Shown: positions 43,070 to 52,197, counted from the first letter of the stretch. The stretch: DNA of 64,000 nucleotides from Actinacidiphila acidipaludis (GCF_019890725.1 NZ_JAINZZ010000028.1:1-64000), one strand, 5' to 3'. Numbers and translations: made by a program. The notes: generated by a model from the letters alone, not told the origin.

Positions 43070-43959
43070 CGGGTCCCCTCGTCGGCGAGGGCGCCGAGCA
43101 GCGCCTCCGCGTACTCCGCTTTCAGCATGCCGTTGGCGAGCGCGCGGTCCGCGGTCGCGCGGGCCATCGCGACGTACGAGGCGACGGTCTCCGGCGCGTG
43201 CTGCCGCAACTGCTCCAGGTGGGCGACGACGGTGCCGGCGTCGCCGCGGGCGACCGGGCCGGTCAGGGCCGCGTCCCCGGAGCGCAGGGCGTTGTCCAGG
43301 GCCGCGCCGAGCAGCGGGCCGAGCATCCGGCCCGGCTCCTGAACGCCGGCCGTGCGCAGCAGGTCCATCGACTGGGCGATGAGCGTGACCATGTGGTTCG
43401 CGCCGATCGCCAGCGCCGCGTGGTAGAGCGGCCGGGCGGACTCCTCGATCCACTCCGGCTCGCCGCCCATCTCGATGACCAGCGCCTCCGCGGCCAGCCG
43501 CAGCTCACCCGGGGCCGTCACCCCGAACGTGCAGCCGTTCAGCCGCTGGACGTCCACGCGCGAGCCGGTGAACGTCATCACCGGGTGCAGGGCCATCGGC
43601 AGGGCGCCGGCCCGCAGCGCCGGATCGAGGACGGCGGCGCCGTACCGGCCGGAGGTGTGCACCAGGAGCTGGCCCGGGCGGATCGCGCCGGTCTCGGCCA
43701 GGCCCCCCACCAGGTCGGGCAGCGCGTCGTCCGGCACGGTCAGCAGGACGAGGTCGGCGTTCTCCAGCACGGCGGCGGGTTCCACCAGGGGCACGCCCGG
43801 CAGGATGGCCTCGGCGCGGCGGCGCGAGGCGTCGGACACTCCGGAGGCGGCCACCGGGCGGTGGCCCGCCAGGCCCAGCGCGGCGGTGAGGGTGGCGCCC
43901 ACGCGCCCGACCCCCACGACCCCCACGGCCAGCCTCGCCGGCTTCTCCTCGACGACCAC
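43066..43959 (-). CDS. Rossmann-like and DUF2520 domain protein
   Basis: A 297-residue protein with an N-terminal NAD(P)-binding fold (LAVGVVGVGRVGATLTAALGLAGH) and a C-terminal helical DUF2520 domain (LHPVMTFTG; YHAALAIGANHMVTLIAQS). The layout is that of 6-phosphogluconate-dehydrogenase-like or ketopantoate-reductase-like enzymes. Position as the first gene of the pan/nad/coa operon suggests a role in pantothenate formation, possibly a ketopantoate reductase substitute, but that is inference. GTG 43959 follows GGGAGG. Confidence 0.85.
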   Translation of the reverse strand: MVVEEKPARLAVGVVGVGRVGATLTAALGLAGHRPVAASGVSDASRRRAEAILPGVPLVEPAAVLENADLVLLTVPDDALPDLVGGLAETGAIRPGQLLVHTSGRYGAAVLDPALRAGALPMALHPVMTFTGSRVDVQRLNGCTFGVTAPGELRLAAEALVIEMGGEPEWIEESARPLYHAALAIGANHMVTLIAQSMDLLRTAGVQEPGRMLGPLLGAALDNALRSGDAALTGPVARGDAGTVVAHLEQLRQHAPETVASYVAMARATADRALANGMLKAEYAEALLGALADEGTR

Positions 43960-44095
43960 GTTGCCTCCCGGCTGTCCTTCTCGTCAATCCTACGCGAAGG
44001 CGCTCGGCGCTGAGCCTTCCCCTCCTGCGTCCCCCCTCACACTTCCCCGGCACTCCGCCCGGGCCCCTTCCGGCTCGGGGTGCCCCCTGGGGTGC

Positions 44096-44716
44096 GTTCC
44101 CGTCCTCCGCCCGGTGGTGGGTTGCCCGCGCAGTTCCCCGCGCCCCTTCGGGGCCCGTCCTGCCCCTTGCGGGTGCGTTGCCGACTGCTGCGCCGTCGTG
44201 GCTTGTCGCGTTGGGGGCACCTCCCGGACGAAGTCTGGGGGACCCCGCGCCCCTGTTTCACGTGCCGTTCGTCCGCACGTTGGGGCAGTCCGGAAGCGTC
44301 TCCTCGGACTCGTGCGTGCACCGTTCTCACGAAGGGGCTGGGCGGGTGGGTGCACAAGTCCTTGCGGGGAGCGCTTCCTCCCCACCCCCCAGCAGTCCAT
44401 GGGGCCGCCGGGGCAGTACAGGGGTACCCCGGTAACACCCCCTGCGGCACTCGTCGCTGCCAGGGGTGGGGAGGAAGCGCTCCCCGCAGGAATGTGCATC
44501 CGCCCGACCAGCCGAAAGGAAGTACCCGTCATGCACAGTCCGAGGAGACGCTTCCGGACTGCCCCCAACAAGTGAACGAACGGCAAGCGATAACAGGGGC
44601 GCGGGGTCCCCCAGACTTCGTCCGGGAGGTGCCCCCAACGCGACAAGCCCACCACCGGGCAGAGGACGGGAACGCACCGCAAGGGGCAGGACGAGCCCCG
44701 ATAGGGGCGCGGGGAA
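44096..44716. repeat. Large intergenic inverted repeat
   Basis: The 43960-44905 gap has no gene. Arms 44134-44388 and 44463-44716 are inverted copies over ~255 bp with small gaps. The innermost 26 bp are perfect (44363-44388 with 44463-44488), and a divergent stretch lies near 44180-44205. Just outside the left arm, a further module at 44096-44117 (GTTCCCGTCCTCCGCCCGG...) is repeated inverted inside the right arm (44652-44673) and at 4517-4535. Long open frames on both strands mirror each other and are artefacts of the symmetry. No transposase or target duplication was found. Confidence 0.85.
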
Positions 44717-44867
44717 CGGCGCGACAAGCCAGAGCCGGGGGGGCAGCCGGCAGACAAGGCCGGGGGCAACCCGGGAGCCGGGAAGGGGTCCGGGGGAACC
44801 CGGAGTGGGGGAAGCGCGCCGCAGGCGAAGGTCCACCTTGGGGCGTAGACCAGATCGCTCTGCGGGG

Positions 44868-44898
44868 TGACCCCGTCACGGGTTCCCATGCCTACGCT
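44868..44898 (+). promoter_or_regulatory. Candidate promoter for a leaderless histidine kinase mRNA
   Basis: A TACGCT -10 element (44893-44898) lies 7 nt before a GTG (44906-44908). A TGACCC -35 candidate is at 44868-44873, with spacing of 19 nt, so a leaderless transcript beginning at the GTG is likely. Confidence 0.45.
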
Positions 44899-44905
44899 GG
44901 GTTAT

Positions 44906-46108
44906 GTGCAGCGCGTCTACGACTACTTCCGACGGCACCCGACAGGGGTCGACACCTTCTGGGCTGTCGTCCTGCTGGCGGCCTGCGCCGCCTGGATCGT
45001 CGCCGACCCGAAACCCTCCCTGGCCGCGAAAGCCGCCGCGATCCCCCTCTCCTTCGCGCTGGCCGCCGTCGTGGCCCTGCGCCGCCGCGCGCCGGAGCAC
45101 ATGCTGTTCGTGGCCATCGCCACCGGCCTCGCCCAGCTCGCGCTGAACGTCGAGACCAACCCGGGCGACGCCGCGTTCCTGGTGATCATCTACACGTGTG
45201 CCTCGACGGGCGAACGCTGGTCCTCCCGGCTCGCCCTGGTCGCGGGCCTGGCCGCGGCCCCGCTGTCGATGCTGCGCTGGCCGCCGCACGAGCGGGGCTC
45301 CACGATCTGGACGACCCTGTTCCAGACGCTGCTGCTGACCGTGATCTTCGCCTGCGCCTGGGTCGTCGGCGACCGGCTGAGAACGCGTCGCGCCTACTAC
45401 GCGGAGCTGGAGGAACGGGCGGCGCGCCTGCACCGGGAGCGCGAGGCGCAGTCCAAGGCCGCGGTCGCCGCGGAACGGGCGCGGATCGCCCGGGAGCTGC
45501 ACGACGTCGTGGCGCACAACGTCTCGGTGATGGTCGTCCAGGCGGACGGCGCCGCCTATGTGCTGGACGCCGCGCCGGACCAGGCCAAGCAGGCGCTGGA
45601 GACCATCTCGACGACCGGCCGCCAGGCGCTGGCCGAGATGCGCCGGCTGCTGGGCCTGCTGCGGGCCGGGGACGACGCCGGCGGCGAGTACGTGCCGCAG
45701 CCCGGGGTGGACCAGCTCGCCGACCTCATCGACCAGGTCCGCGGCGCCGGCCTGCCCGTGCGGTTCGAGGTCGCCGGCGAGGCCCGTCCGCTGTCCAGCG
45801 GCGTCGAGCTGACCGCGTACCGCATCGTGCAGGAGGCGCTGACCAACGTCCGCAAGCACGGCGGCGACGGCGCCAGCGCCAACGTGATGCTGGACTTCGG
45901 GGACGCCGCCCTGGACCTGCTGATCGAGGACGACGGCCTGGGCGCGGGCCAGGAGACGCTCGCCCAGGGCGGCCGGGACGGCCTGGGCCAGGGCCTGATC
46001 GGCATGCGCGAACGCATCGGCATGATCGGCGGGACCCTGGACGCCGGACCCCGTCCCGGCGGCGGTTTCCGGATCAGCGCGGTGCTGCCGCTGAAGACCG
46101 GCCGCTGA
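44906..46108 (+). CDS. NarL-type sensor histidine kinase (HisKA_3)
   Basis: A 400-residue membrane kinase. About four to five hydrophobic segments occur in the first ~165 residues (FWAVVLLAACAAWIV; AAAIPLSFALAAVVALRR; HMLFVAIATGLAQLAL; and others). The dimerisation/phosphorylation helix is RARIARELHDVVAHNVSVMVVQA with the His in RELHDVVAH. The HATPase domain has AYRIVQEALTNVRKHGG and IEDDGLGAG, GLIGMRERIGMIGGTL. Start alternatives are GTG 44906 (preferred, leaderless), ATG 44888 and ATG 44867. It is cotranscribed with the response regulator 63 nt downstream. The stimulus is unknown. Confidence 0.93.
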   Translation: MQRVYDYFRRHPTGVDTFWAVVLLAACAAWIVADPKPSLAAKAAAIPLSFALAAVVALRRRAPEHMLFVAIATGLAQLALNVETNPGDAAFLVIIYTCASTGERWSSRLALVAGLAAAPLSMLRWPPHERGSTIWTTLFQTLLLTVIFACAWVVGDRLRTRRAYYAELEERAARLHREREAQSKAAVAAERARIARELHDVVAHNVSVMVVQADGAAYVLDAAPDQAKQALETISTTGRQALAEMRRLLGLLRAGDDAGGEYVPQPGVDQLADLIDQVRGAGLPVRFEVAGEARPLSSGVELTAYRIVQEALTNVRKHGGDGASANVMLDFGDAALDLLIEDDGLGAGQETLAQGGRDGLGQGLIGMRERIGMIGGTLDAGPRPGGGFRISAVLPLKTGR

Positions 46109-46171
46109 CCCCGGGGCCGCGCCGGCCCCACCGACCCCGACCGACCGACCACACCGAAGGGACCCCACTCC

Positions 46172-46861
46172 ATGGCGATCCGCGTCATGCTCGTCGACGA
46201 CCAGGTGCTGCTCCGCACCGGCTTCCGGATGGTGCTGGCCGCCCAGCCGGACATGGAGGTGGTCGCCGAGGCGGGGGACGGCGCGGAGGCACTGGAGGTG
46301 CTGCGGCACACCAAGGTCGACGTCGTGCTGATGGACGTGCGCATGCCGCGGCTGGACGGCGTGGAGGCGACCCGCCGGATCTGCGGCGGCGACCGGGTGC
46401 CCGGCGAGGGCTCCCCGCGCGTCCTGATCCTGACCACGTTCGACCTGGACGAGTACGCGTTCGCCGCGCTCAAGGCGGGCGCGAGCGGCTTCATGCTCAA
46501 GGACGTGCCGCCGGACGAGCTGCTGGGCGCGATCCGCGCGGTGCACAGCGGGGACGCGGTGGTCGCCCCGAGCACCACCCGCCGCCTGCTCGACCGTTTC
46601 ACGCCGATGCTCCCCGGCACCGGCGGCGAGCAGCGCCACCCGGAGATCGACAAGCTCACCGAGCGCGAACGCGAGGTGCTGCTGCTCGTAGCGCAGGGCC
46701 TGTCCAACGGCGAGGTGGCGCAGAAGCTGGTGCTCTCGGAGGCCACTGTGAAGACGCACGTGGGCCGCATCCTGACCAAGCTCGGCCTGCGCGACCGGGT
46801 CCAGGCCGTGGTCCTGGCGTACGAGTCCGGCCTGGTTCGGGCGGGCGGCGGGAATTTCTGA
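46172..46861 (+). CDS. NarL/LuxR-family response regulator
   Basis: A 229-residue partner of the preceding kinase. The receiver is canonical: IRVMLVDDQVLLRTGFRMVL, phosphoacceptor Asp in VVLMDVRMPRLDG, Thr in LILTTFDLDEYAF and Lys in GFMLKDVPPDELL. The HTH is LTEREREVLLLVAQGLSNGEVAQKLVLSEATVKTHVGRILTKLGLRDRVQAV, also canonical, and contrasts with the degenerate regulator at 5.4 kb. Cytoplasmic, DNA-binding; targets unknown. Confidence 0.95.
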   Translation: MAIRVMLVDDQVLLRTGFRMVLAAQPDMEVVAEAGDGAEALEVLRHTKVDVVLMDVRMPRLDGVEATRRICGGDRVPGEGSPRVLILTTFDLDEYAFAALKAGASGFMLKDVPPDELLGAIRAVHSGDAVVAPSTTRRLLDRFTPMLPGTGGEQRHPEIDKLTEREREVLLLVAQGLSNGEVAQKLVLSEATVKTHVGRILTKLGLRDRVQAVVLAYESGLVRAGGGNF

Positions 46862-46929
46862 GACGGCGCACGCGTCTTGACGGTTCGACAGATGCTGGAG
46901 TGAAACGGAACCACACACGGGGAGAACCG

Positions 46930-47901
46930 ATGCGCGCCATCGTCATCGAGGAGTTCGGGGGACCCGAGGTCCTCAGGGTCGCCGACATACCCGAACCGGA
47001 GCCGGGGCCGGGCGAGGTCACCATCGACGTCGCCTACGCCGGGGTCAACTTCGCCGACGTGAAGGCGCGTTCCCAGGGCTACCGGGTGGAGTCGCTGCCC
47101 TTCCGCCCGGGCCTGGAGGTGTCCGGGACGGTCCGCGCGGTCGGTGCGGGCGTCACCGGGTTCGCCCCGGGCCAGGAGGTCGGCGCGTTCCTCGACGGCG
47201 GCGGCTACGCCGAGGTCGTGGCGGCGCCCGCGGCGACGGTGTTCGCGGCGCCCGAGGGCCTGTCGCTGCGGACCTTCGCCACCCTGCCCAGCGTGCTCCC
47301 CACCGCCTACGGCCTGCTGCACGAGGTCGGGCGGCTGCGCGAGGGCGACACCGTGCTGGTCCAGGGCGCGGCCGGCGGCGTCGGCACCGTCGCGGGCCAA
47401 CTGGCCAGGATGGGCGGCGCGTCGGCGGTCTACGGCGTGGTGTCCTCGCTGGACAAGGCCGAGCACGCCCTGAAGTCCGGCTACGACCAGGTGTTCACGA
47501 CGGACAGCTTCGACACGGACGTGCTCGCGGCGACCGGCGGCCGGGGCGTCGACATCGCGCTCGACCCGGTGGGCGGCGAGACCTTCCGCCGCACCCTCGC
47601 GGTCGTCGGCCGGTTCGGCCGCCTGGTGTCGTTCGGCAACGCCGGCTCCGACGAACCGTGGTCGATCGGCCCGGCCGAGACGTACCCGCTGGCGATCTCC
47701 GTGGCCGGCTTCTCGATCCTCAGCATGGCCGCGGCCGACCCGCGGCGGCTGCGCGAGATCGCCGCGGCGGCCTTCCGCACGGTCACCGAGGGCGGGGTGG
47801 AGCTGCCGGTGAGCGCGGAGTTCGCGCTGGAGGACGCGGCGGAGGCGCACCGGCTGGTGGAGTCCCGGACCAGCACCGGCAAGCTGCTGCTGCGGATCTG
47901 A
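46930..47901 (+). CDS. Zinc-independent quinone oxidoreductase / MDR alcohol dehydrogenase
   Basis: A 323-residue medium-chain dehydrogenase/reductase of the QOR type. MRAIVIEEFGGPEVLRVADIPEPEPGPGEV starts the catalytic fold. The NADPH-binding motif is VLVQGAAGGVGTVAGQLA, and no structural or catalytic zinc Cys set is present. It probably reduces quinones or enones with NADPH. ATG 46930 follows a GGGGAGAACC ribosome site. It follows the two-component genes by 68 nt in the same direction and could be a target or simply a neighbour. Confidence 0.9.
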   Translation: MRAIVIEEFGGPEVLRVADIPEPEPGPGEVTIDVAYAGVNFADVKARSQGYRVESLPFRPGLEVSGTVRAVGAGVTGFAPGQEVGAFLDGGGYAEVVAAPAATVFAAPEGLSLRTFATLPSVLPTAYGLLHEVGRLREGDTVLVQGAAGGVGTVAGQLARMGGASAVYGVVSSLDKAEHALKSGYDQVFTTDSFDTDVLAATGGRGVDIALDPVGGETFRRTLAVVGRFGRLVSFGNAGSDEPWSIGPAETYPLAISVAGFSILSMAAADPRRLREIAAAAFRTVTEGGVELPVSAEFALEDAAEAHRLVESRTSTGKLLLRI

Positions 47902-47938
47902 GGCCGCCGCACCCCGGTCGGGCGCGGCGGCCCGCCGA

Positions 47939-49090
47939 TCAGGCGCCGGCGGCCTGCGTACTGCCGGCGGCCTCGGTCACGCAGTGGGCGAAGTCGGCGG
48001 CCGCCGCCCGCACGTCGTCCTCGGTCCACTCCAGCGCCGAGGCCGCCACGGTGATCTCGGTCGTGGACAGGCCCGGCAGGCCCGGCTCGTGGAACTGCCC
48101 GGTGCCGAGGAGGCTCTGTCCGGTCTGCTCGGCCTGCCGGATCGACGCCTCGTTCAGCACGTCCGCCGGGCAGGGCAGCCACAGCTGGAACTGGTGGGTG
48201 TGCGGCACCTCCGGATGGACCCGGGGCACCGGCACGCCGGCCGCCGCCAGGCCCTCCCGCAGCGCCCGCGCGACGGGCTTGGCGTGCGCCACGTACGTGG
48301 GCAGGCGCGGCAGTTCGGTGTCCAGCCCGGCGTGCGCGGCCAGGACCACGGGGAACTGCTCGAACAGCATGCCGCCGTAGCGGTGCCGCCACGCCTTGGC
48401 CTCCGCGACCAGCTCGGCCGAGGCGGCGAGCATCGCGCCGGACAGGCCCTCCAGCGACTTGTAGAAGCTGACGTACACGCTGTCGGCGAGGCCGGCGATC
48501 TCCGGGAGGGTCCGGCCGAAGTGCGGGGTGCACTCCCACAGCCGGGCGCCGTCGAGGTGCACGACCGCGTCGGCCTCCCGCGCCGCCGCCACGGTCGCGG
48601 TCAGCTCGTCCCAGGTGGGCAGCACGAAACCGGCGTCCCGCAGCGGCAGTTCGATCATCAGCGTGCCGAACGGCTCCTCCATGTCCCGCACCTCGTCGGC
48701 CGAGGGCAGGCGGGGGCTCGTGGTGGGGTGCACGGTGCGCAGGCCGGTGACGGTCTGCAGGGCGCCGCGCTCGTGCACCTCGGGGTGCGCGAGCGGGTGC
48801 AGGGCGACCACCGGGTTGCCGGTACGGCCGGCCCAGGCGCGCAGGGCGACCTGCTGGGCCATCGTCCCGGTCGGGAAGAACGCGGCGTCGGGCATGCCGA
48901 GGAGTTCCGCGACGCGCAGCTCCAGCTCCCGCACGACGCCGTCGCCGTAGTGGTCGGCCTGACCGTCGCCGGCCGCCGCCGCGAGCTGCCGCAGCTTGTC
49001 CCGCATCCCCGGCCGCACCGGCCGGCTCAGCACCCGCCGGCACGACGCGACCGCGGCCGTCCGCCGCGCCCTGACCTCACCCTTGTCCAT
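47939..49090 (-). CDS. Threonine aldolase family / beta-eliminating lyase
   Basis: A 383-residue PLP enzyme of fold type I. ADHYGDGVVRELELRVAELLGMPDAAFFPTGTMAQQVALRAWAGR begins the cofactor domain; VVHLDGARLWECTPHFG holds the Asp/Arg typical of aldolases; the PLP Lys is in SVYVSFYKSLEGLSGAML. It should cleave beta-hydroxy amino acids (threonine or analogues) to glycine and an aldehyde. ATG 49090 (MDKGEV) has GGGGAGG upstream; in-frame ATG 49108 and GTG 49147 are less likely. Confidence 0.9.
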   Translation of the reverse strand: MDKGEVRARRTAAVASCRRVLSRPVRPGMRDKLRQLAAAAGDGQADHYGDGVVRELELRVAELLGMPDAAFFPTGTMAQQVALRAWAGRTGNPVVALHPLAHPEVHERGALQTVTGLRTVHPTTSPRLPSADEVRDMEEPFGTLMIELPLRDAGFVLPTWDELTATVAAAREADAVVHLDGARLWECTPHFGRTLPEIAGLADSVYVSFYKSLEGLSGAMLAASAELVAEAKAWRHRYGGMLFEQFPVVLAAHAGLDTELPRLPTYVAHAKPVARALREGLAAAGVPVPRVHPEVPHTHQFQLWLPCPADVLNEASIRQAEQTGQSLLGTGQFHEPGLPGLSTTEITVAASALEWTEDDVRAAAADFAHCVTEAAGSTQAAGA

Positions 49091-49181
49091 CCCCCGATCC
49101 TCCCCCATCCCGGATGCCGCCCACCCGCAGGGGCCCCGGGGAACCACCCCGCCCGGGCAGGACGGGCCCCGGGCCTGGGCG

Positions 49182-50840
49182 CTAGCCCGCCCGGCGGTGG
49201 TTCGGCCGGGACGACCGGCTCCGCTTCTCCACGTACATCCGCTGGTCCGCGGAGTGCAGGACCTCTTCGGTGGTCATGCCGCAGCCCGCCCAGCCGATGC
49301 CGAAGCTCGCCCCGACCCGCACCGCGCGTCCGTCCACCCGGATCGGCGGGATGATCGCGTTGCGCAGCCGCACCGCGAGGTCCGCCGCGTCGGCGGGGGC
49401 CAGCCCGTCGGCGAGCACCACGAACTCGTCGCCGCCCAGGCGCGCGACCGTGTCGCCGTCCCGCACCGCGCCGGTGAGCCGCCGCGCCACCTCGATGAGG
49501 ACCGCGTCCCCGGTGTGGTGCCCGAACCGGTCGTTGATGGACTTGAAGCCGTCGAGGTCGCAGAAGAGCACCGCGAGGCCCTTGTGGGCGGACTCCTCGT
49601 CGTTCTCGTCCGGCGGGACCGCGTGGGTGTGGGAGTCCAGCGCACCGAGCGGCGCGGCCAGTTCGTCGGGCCCGTAGCCGTACGAGAACGCGAACTCGTC
49701 CAGCCCCTCGATGTCGCCGCCGAGCGCGACGGCCTCGCGGGCGTCGCGGTCCTGGGGCCGTGAGCAGAGCCGCGCGGACAGCCGGGCCCGCAGCTCGGCG
49801 CTGTTGGGCAGGCCGGTCAGCGAGTCGTGGCTGGCGCGGTGGGCGAGCTGCAGCTCGCGGCTCTTGCGCTCCTCGATGTCCTCGACGTGGGTGAGCAGGA
49901 ACCGGGGTCCGTCCGCGGTGTCGGCCACCACGGAGTTGCGCAGCGACACCCACACATAGGTGCCGTCGCGGCGGGCGAGCCGCAGTTCGGCGCGGCCCCC
50001 CTCCGCGGAGGTCCGCAGCAGCAGCCCGACGTCCTCGGGGTGCACCAGGTCGGAGAAGGAGTACCGCCGCATGGTGGACGCGGAGCGCCCCAGCAGGCGG
50101 CACAGCGCGTCGTTGGCCCGCAGCAGCTTGCCGTGCTGGTCGCCGCCCATCTCGGCTATGGCCATGCCGCTCGGCGCGTACTCGAAGGCCTGGCGGAAGC
50201 TCTCCTCGCTGGCCCGCAGCGCCTGCTGGTCGCGTTCCAGCCGGACCAGCGCGCGCTGCATGTTCGCCCGCAGCCGGGCGTTGCTGATCGCGATGCCGGA
50301 CTGGAACGCGTACATCTGCAGCGCCTCGCAGCCCCAGGGGCCCGGGTGCCGGCCGGTGCTCGGCTGGTCGACCGATATGACGCCGATCAGCTCGCCGCCG
50401 ACGGCCGAGGACGAGTACATCGGCGCGTAGAGGCGGTCGCCGGGGTGCCATTCGTCGGCGAACCGGGGCAGCGGCCCCTCGGTGTGCCACTGCGGCACGT
50501 CGTCGTCGATGAGCACCCAGCCCTCGGTGTGCGGGATGAACCGCAGCGTGCCCCAGCGCTCGCCCATGGACAGCCGCCGCTCCCAGGACGCGCGGGAGCC
50601 GACCCGCCCGGCCAGCAGCGCCTCGCCCGCCGCGCTGCCGGCGAACGCGGCCACGACCAGATCGCCGTCCGGGCGCACCAGATTGACCGCGGCGAGTTCG
50701 TAGCCGAGGCCGCGCACCACCCCGTCGGCGACGGCCTGCAACGTGTCGGCGAGACTGCGCGCGGTGTTGAGGTCCGCGACGACCTGGTGCAGCTGGCGCA
50801 GGGTCGCGAGGCGGACATACGGCTCCGAATCGGTGTCCAT
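49182..50840 (-). CDS. GAF-PAS-GGDEF diguanylate cyclase
   Basis: A 552-residue c-di-GMP synthase candidate. The N-terminal GAF domain (~20-190) ends in VGGELIGVISVDQPSTG; the PAS domain (~215-320) contains ASEESFRQAFEYAPSGMAIAEM with PAC-type VSLRNSVVADTADG. The GGDEF domain begins HDSLTGLPN and has an intact active site (LFCDLDGFKSINDRFGHHTGD; ARLGGDEFVVLADG). An unusual ~60-residue insertion sits between the HDSLTGLPN helix and the first core strand. No EAL domain. ATG 50840 has GGAGAGGGGC; longer starts at 50930/50954 are possible. Confidence 0.93.
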   Translation of the reverse strand: MDTDSEPYVRLATLRQLHQVVADLNTARSLADTLQAVADGVVRGLGYELAAVNLVRPDGDLVVAAFAGSAAGEALLAGRVGSRASWERRLSMGERWGTLRFIPHTEGWVLIDDDVPQWHTEGPLPRFADEWHPGDRLYAPMYSSSAVGGELIGVISVDQPSTGRHPGPWGCEALQMYAFQSGIAISNARLRANMQRALVRLERDQQALRASEESFRQAFEYAPSGMAIAEMGGDQHGKLLRANDALCRLLGRSASTMRRYSFSDLVHPEDVGLLLRTSAEGGRAELRLARRDGTYVWVSLRNSVVADTADGPRFLLTHVEDIEERKSRELQLAHRASHDSLTGLPNSAELRARLSARLCSRPQDRDAREAVALGGDIEGLDEFAFSYGYGPDELAAPLGALDSHTHAVPPDENDEESAHKGLAVLFCDLDGFKSINDRFGHHTGDAVLIEVARRLTGAVRDGDTVARLGGDEFVVLADGLAPADAADLAVRLRNAIIPPIRVDGRAVRVGASFGIGWAGCGMTTEEVLHSADQRMYVEKRSRSSRPNHRRAG

Positions 50841-51169
50841 GCCCCTCTCCACGCCCTCGTCGGCGGCTCCCGTGATGACTTCCGGTCCTCGCTCTTCCAG
50901 GTCTTTGCGGCTAAACGCATGCGCACTCATCCGATTACATCGCCACTGAATCACAGCGAGCTGTACGGCCGGTACAGAGGGTCAACAATTCCTCCCCCTT
51001 GTGACTCAAGTCACATCATCGGGTAAGCAGTTGAACACACAACGTAGAGCTTTGGTCCTAGGACCTGCCATCCGGGTTCGGGACCACGGTCCGATGCGGG
51101 GCCGTTCTACCGACCCGTAACGTGAGGAGCGTGCTTCCCACTTCTCCAGGACGGCATTCTGGGACCACC

Positions 51170-51682
51170 ATGGGTCCCACCGCCAGCATCGACGACTTCC
51201 GCGCCGCCATGACCCGCCTCGCCGCGGGCGTGGTGCTCATCACGGCCCACGACGCCGATGACCCTCCGCGGGGCGAGGACGTCGGCATGACCGCGACCGC
51301 CTTCATGTCGGTGTCCCTGGAGCCGCCCCTGGTACTGGTGAGCGTACGCGTCGGCTCGCGGATGGACGAGCTGCTGGAACGCCAGCCGCGGTGGGCGGTG
51401 TCGGTGCTCAGCGAGAGCCAGCGGCACATCGCCGGACGGTTCGCGATGCGCGGCCGGATCAGCGACCGCCTGCTCTTCGAGGACATCGCCTACTACCGTG
51501 GCGAGGAGTCGGGCGCGCCCATCCTGGGCGGGGCGCTGGCGATACTCGAGTGCGAGACCGAACAGCGGGTCGTCGCCGGGGACCACACACTGCTGATCGG
51601 CCGGGTCATGACCGCCCGCACCCCCAGCGCGGACGGCGGCCCGCTCACCTACTTCCGCGGCCGCTACCGCTACTTGACGTAG
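51170..51682 (+). CDS. Flavin reductase-like domain protein
   Basis: A 170-residue FMN-binding split-barrel flavin reductase. FRAAMTRLAAGVVLITAHD, GMTATAFMSVSLEPPLVLVSVRVGSRM, WAVSVLSESQRHIAGRFAM and ILECETEQRVVAGDHTLLIGRV are diagnostic. It reduces FMN/FAD with NAD(P)H and often serves a flavin monooxygenase partner, none of which is adjacent. The start is uncertain: ATG 51170, or GTG 51131/51122 near a TAACGT -10-like element. Confidence 0.9.
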   Translation: MGPTASIDDFRAAMTRLAAGVVLITAHDADDPPRGEDVGMTATAFMSVSLEPPLVLVSVRVGSRMDELLERQPRWAVSVLSESQRHIAGRFAMRGRISDRLLFEDIAYYRGEESGAPILGGALAILECETEQRVVAGDHTLLIGRVMTARTPSADGGPLTYFRGRYRYLT

Positions 51683-51771
51683 GCGCCCGCAAGCCCCCGC
51701 AAGCCCCTGCAAGCCCCCGCCGCCGGTCGCTCCCGACGGCCAGGGATTTACGGGGCCCCTGCCCCGGCCGG

Positions 51772-52197
51772 CTACTCCCAGCCGCCGCGGCGGCCCCGCT
51801 TGGTCTCGCCGCGCTGCTTCTTCACCCGCAGCCGGCGCTCGTTGATCCCCCGCGGAATCCTCGTGGGGCGGCGGGCCTTCGGCGGCGGGGCGGTGGCCTG
51901 GGCGAGCAGCGCGGCCAGCCGGGCCGCCGCCGCCTCGCGGTTGCGCCACTGCGAGCGGTGCTCCGACGCCCGCACCGTCAGCACCCCGCCGGCCAGCCGG
52001 CCGGCGAGGCGCTCCAGCGCCCGCTCCTTCCACACCGGCGGCAGCGCTTCCGTCGCGCCGAGGTCGAACCGCAACTCCACCTGCGTGTCGCTGGTGTTGA
52101 CGTGCTGCCCGCCCGGTCCCGAGGACCGCGAGAAACGCCACAGGAGCTCGGCCTCCGGCACGGAGACCGAACCGCGGATGACGAGTGGCCCGGACAT
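51772..52197 (-). CDS. arfB: Alternative ribosome-rescue factor ArfB (peptidyl-tRNA hydrolase)
   Basis: A 141-residue ICT1/YaeJ-type hydrolase that releases peptide from ribosomes stalled on truncated mRNA. The catalytic GGQ motif is in RSSGPGGQHVNTSDTQVELRFDL. The basic C-terminal tail that enters the mRNA channel is present (KARRPTRIPRGINERRLRVKKQRGETKRGRRG). Length matches YaeJ (~140). Convergent with the flavin reductase gene. Confidence 0.95.
   Translation of the reverse strand: MSGPLVIRGSVSVPEAELLWRFSRSSGPGGQHVNTSDTQVELRFDLGATEALPPVWKERALERLAGRLAGGVLTVRASEHRSQWRNREAAAARLAALLAQATAPPPKARRPTRIPRGINERRLRVKKQRGETKRGRRGGWE

Noticed and set aside
42224..43453. Longer start for panC at 43453
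   Set aside because: The extra ~128 codons overlap the DUF2520 gene on the same strand in another frame and are Arg/Ala/Pro-rich; the ATG at 43069 gives the correct family N-terminus.
43990..44889. Open frames on both strands in the 44-kb gap
   Set aside because: They mirror each other because of the inverted repeat and contain no recognisable domain.
44080..47901. One 1273-codon open frame spanning the inverted repeat, the kinase gene and the oxidoreductase gene
   Set aside because: It runs in the wrong frame through the kinase and response-regulator genes. Only its last part is a real gene, starting at 46930.
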